Shown in pieces: positions 62,451 to 64,000 of a DNA stretch of 64,000 bases. The DNA is taken from positions 1,178,001 to 1,242,000 of the forward strand of contig NZ_QCYK01000002.1 in the NCBI RefSeq assembly GCF_003071345.1. Reading direction: 5' to 3'. The position numbers were made by a program, and so were the translations under genes. Each line of letters opens with the position of its first letter. Within the stretch, counting starts at the first letter, position 1. The notes under the pieces are model-generated. The model saw only the letters and a program-made list of their open reading frames with translations, searched no databases and had not been told where the DNA came from. The DNA is from Chitinophaga parva (GTDB lineage Bacteria > Bacteroidota > Bacteroidia > Chitinophagales > Chitinophagaceae).

Positions 62451-64000
62451 ATGAAAAAGTACACCTGTATTTTCACGGTCATAGCAGCGGCGTTGTTCTT
62501 GCTGCCGGCGTGTAAAAAAGATTTTTTAAAGGAAAGTGTGTATTCCAAATTCACCCCGGAAGCACTCAACGATTCGCTGGCGTTTGAAGCCAGCATCATT
62601 GGCCTGCAGAGCCAGTACAATCTCTGGAACACCATGGAAGAAGATCCCAATGGCAACCAGGGTTTCCTTTGCGTGTGGCAGATGGGCACAGACGTGGCAT
62701 ACAACAAGGCCCCGGACGACCTGGATCCAATGTCCATCCCTTACACCAATTATGAAAAACTAACCTCCCAGGATGGCTCCGCGGCCTTTGTGTGGAAGTG
62801 GGCTTACAACCTGGTGAACAATGCCAACCTGGTGATGGCAAATATTGATAATCCTGCCATTCAGGTGAGTGATGGTTTCCGCAGCCGTGTAAAAGGGCAG
62901 GCCATGTTCTACCGCGCATTAGGATATAATTACCTGGCCACTTTGTTTGGCGATGTGCCCTTGCTCACGGAACCCCTTACGGCGCCGAAGACAGACTTTA
63001 CGCGCACACCCATTGCGAAAGTGAATGATCTTATTATTGCAGACCTCACGTATGCGCAGGACCACCTGCCAGGCATTGAAAATTTGAAAACGCCATCTAC
63101 CCCGCATCGCGCCATGGCCTCCCAGCTGCTGGCAGAAGTATTCCTGCGCGTGGGGCGCCCTGCAGATGCAGAAAAGGCGGCGGATGCGGTGATCAACAGC
63201 GGTGATTTTTCGCTCACCACCACGCGCTACGGCATTCATGCCAGCCAGCCCGGAGACCCTTTTTCCGACATGTTCTTCTACGGTAATCAACGCAGGAGCC
63301 AGGGTAACCATGAAGCGATCTGGGTACAGGAAACGGAGAACAGTGCGCTGGTACCCAATGGATCTGGGCCGGATCTTAACGACAAGTTTCCCGGTTACCG
63401 CTTCCTGGGCCTGCAGCATCGCCGGGTATGGGGCAGCCGTTATTACAACACGCCGGGCATGTTGCTTTGCGATACACTGGGTGGCCGCGGTATCAGTCGC
63501 ATGGCGCTCACTTATTTTGTACTGAAGCTGTATGATGATAATGATATGCGCAACTCACAATACAGCCTGCGCCGCAATTATTACTACAACGATCCGTCAA
63601 ATGCTAATTACGGTAAGCTGGTAACGGGCCCCGGCATTGATACAAACCGCAACATTGTGCCCAAGACCAATAAGTGGGATGAGTTTGATCCTGCCAATAC
63701 ATTTGGTGGCGTAGCGATCAAAGACATCATCATCATGCGCCTGGGCGAAACCTACCTGCTGAAAGCCGAAGCGCAGGTACAACAAGGCAATGCAGCCGGT
63801 GCCGCCGCTACTGTCAACGTGCTGCGTACCAGGGCGCATGCACCACAGGTAGCGGCCGCGCAGATGAATATGGACTTTATCCTGGATGAGCGGGTGCGGG
63901 AACTGGTAGGGGAAGAGAACCGCCGGATGACACTGATGCGTACCGGGACACTGGTGAAAAGGGTACAGGGACGTGGCCTGAAGATCACTGGCATTTCAGA
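62451..64000 (+). CDS. SusD/RagB family lipoprotein (3' partial)
   Basis: The frame opens with ATG at 62451, one base after the susC stop, and runs off the window end (about 516 codons seen). The lipobox is LFLLPAC (Cys21), followed by KKDFLKESVYSKF, the usual start of a SusD. SusD features include WAYNLVNNANLVMANID, FRSRVKGQAMFYRALGYNYLATLFGDVPLL, and near the end IIIMRLGETYLLKAEAQVQQGN with DERVRELVGEENRRMTLMR, so only a short C-terminal part is missing. It is the surface glycan-binding partner of the SusC encoded just upstream. Confidence 0.95.
   Translation, partial: MKKYTCIFTVIAAALFLLPACKKDFLKESVYSKFTPEALNDSLAFEASIIGLQSQYNLWNTMEEDPNGNQGFLCVWQMGTDVAYNKAPDDLDPMSIPYTNYEKLTSQDGSAAFVWKWAYNLVNNANLVMANIDNPAIQVSDGFRSRVKGQAMFYRALGYNYLATLFGDVPLLTEPLTAPKTDFTRTPIAKVNDLIIADLTYAQDHLPGIENLKTPSTPHRAMASQLLAEVFLRVGRPADAEKAADAVINSGDFSLTTTRYGIHASQPGDPFSDMFFYGNQRRSQGNHEAIWVQETENSALVPNGSGPDLNDKFPGYRFLGLQHRRVWGSRYYNTPGMLLCDTLGGRGISRMALTYFVLKLYDDNDMRNSQYSLRRNYYYNDPSNANYGKLVTGPGIDTNRNIVPKTNKWDEFDPANTFGGVAIKDIIIMRLGETYLLKAEAQVQQGNAAGAAATVNVLRTRAHAPQVAAAQMNMDFILDERVRELVGEENRRMTLMRTGTLVKRVQGRGLKITGIS

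Overview
The window looks like a chromosomal segment of a Bacteroidota member, most likely Chitinophagaceae (Chitinophaga-like). The reasons are two SusC/SusD pairs, a FecR anti-sigma factor with an STN-containing receptor, ECF sigma factor, many lipoproteins and glycoside hydrolases, TAnnTTTG-type -7 boxes, and moderately high G+C in most genes. This assignment is inferred from gene content only. I see no rRNA, tRNA, transposase, prophage or CRISPR array.

Layout. 1-2.0 kb holds an ABC exporter ATPase (cut by the window start) with its permease, then a DoxX-like membrane protein. 2.08-5.17 kb is an unusual block on the minus strand: a MazG-like pyrophosphohydrolase, a 730-aa protein joining a GIY-YIG nuclease, a DUF2075-type P-loop helicase and a LexA/S24-like autoprotease domain, and a Crp/Fnr regulator frameshifted by a 5-bp tandem duplication. 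The large gene is visibly more AT-rich than its neighbours. 5.4-12.2 kb is a TetR regulator and a tripartite RND efflux operon that share a putative operator. 12.4-17.8 kb has a TonB receptor followed by two secreted lipoproteins (beta-helix and beta-propeller). 18-24 kb holds assorted single genes, an outer-membrane barrel receptor and an ECF sigma factor.

24.3-35.3 kb is an alpha-mannan polysaccharide utilization locus: FecR, SusC with STN, SusD, SusE, two GH76 endo-mannanases and a Tat-exported GH125 exo-mannosidase. 35.4-38.7 kb has small housekeeping-type genes, a GH43 enzyme and a nucleosidase, with a structured intergenic element and a heptamer repeat. 38.6-48.3 kb is a minus-strand operon that I read as a synthase-dependent exopolysaccharide locus: CheY-like receiver, HEAT-repeat membrane protein, two processive GT2 synthases, a TPR plus YaiO-type outer-membrane barrel protein, and a coupled DUF4838 lipoprotein.

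48.6-51 kb is a GH3 beta-glucosidase. 51-64 kb is a chitin/N-acetylglucosamine locus: GH18, NagP-type transporter, NagA, a NagB-like enzyme, a GH20-like protein, a CBM9-like protein and GH20 on the minus strand, with a divergent SusC/SusD pair on the plus strand (SusD is cut by the window end). The divergent region carries two related palindromic sites placed at the two promoters. Chitin oligomers would be bound and imported by SusCD, cut by GH18/GH20, the GlcNAc imported by the MFS carrier and, after phosphorylation by a kinase not present here, deacetylated and deaminated.
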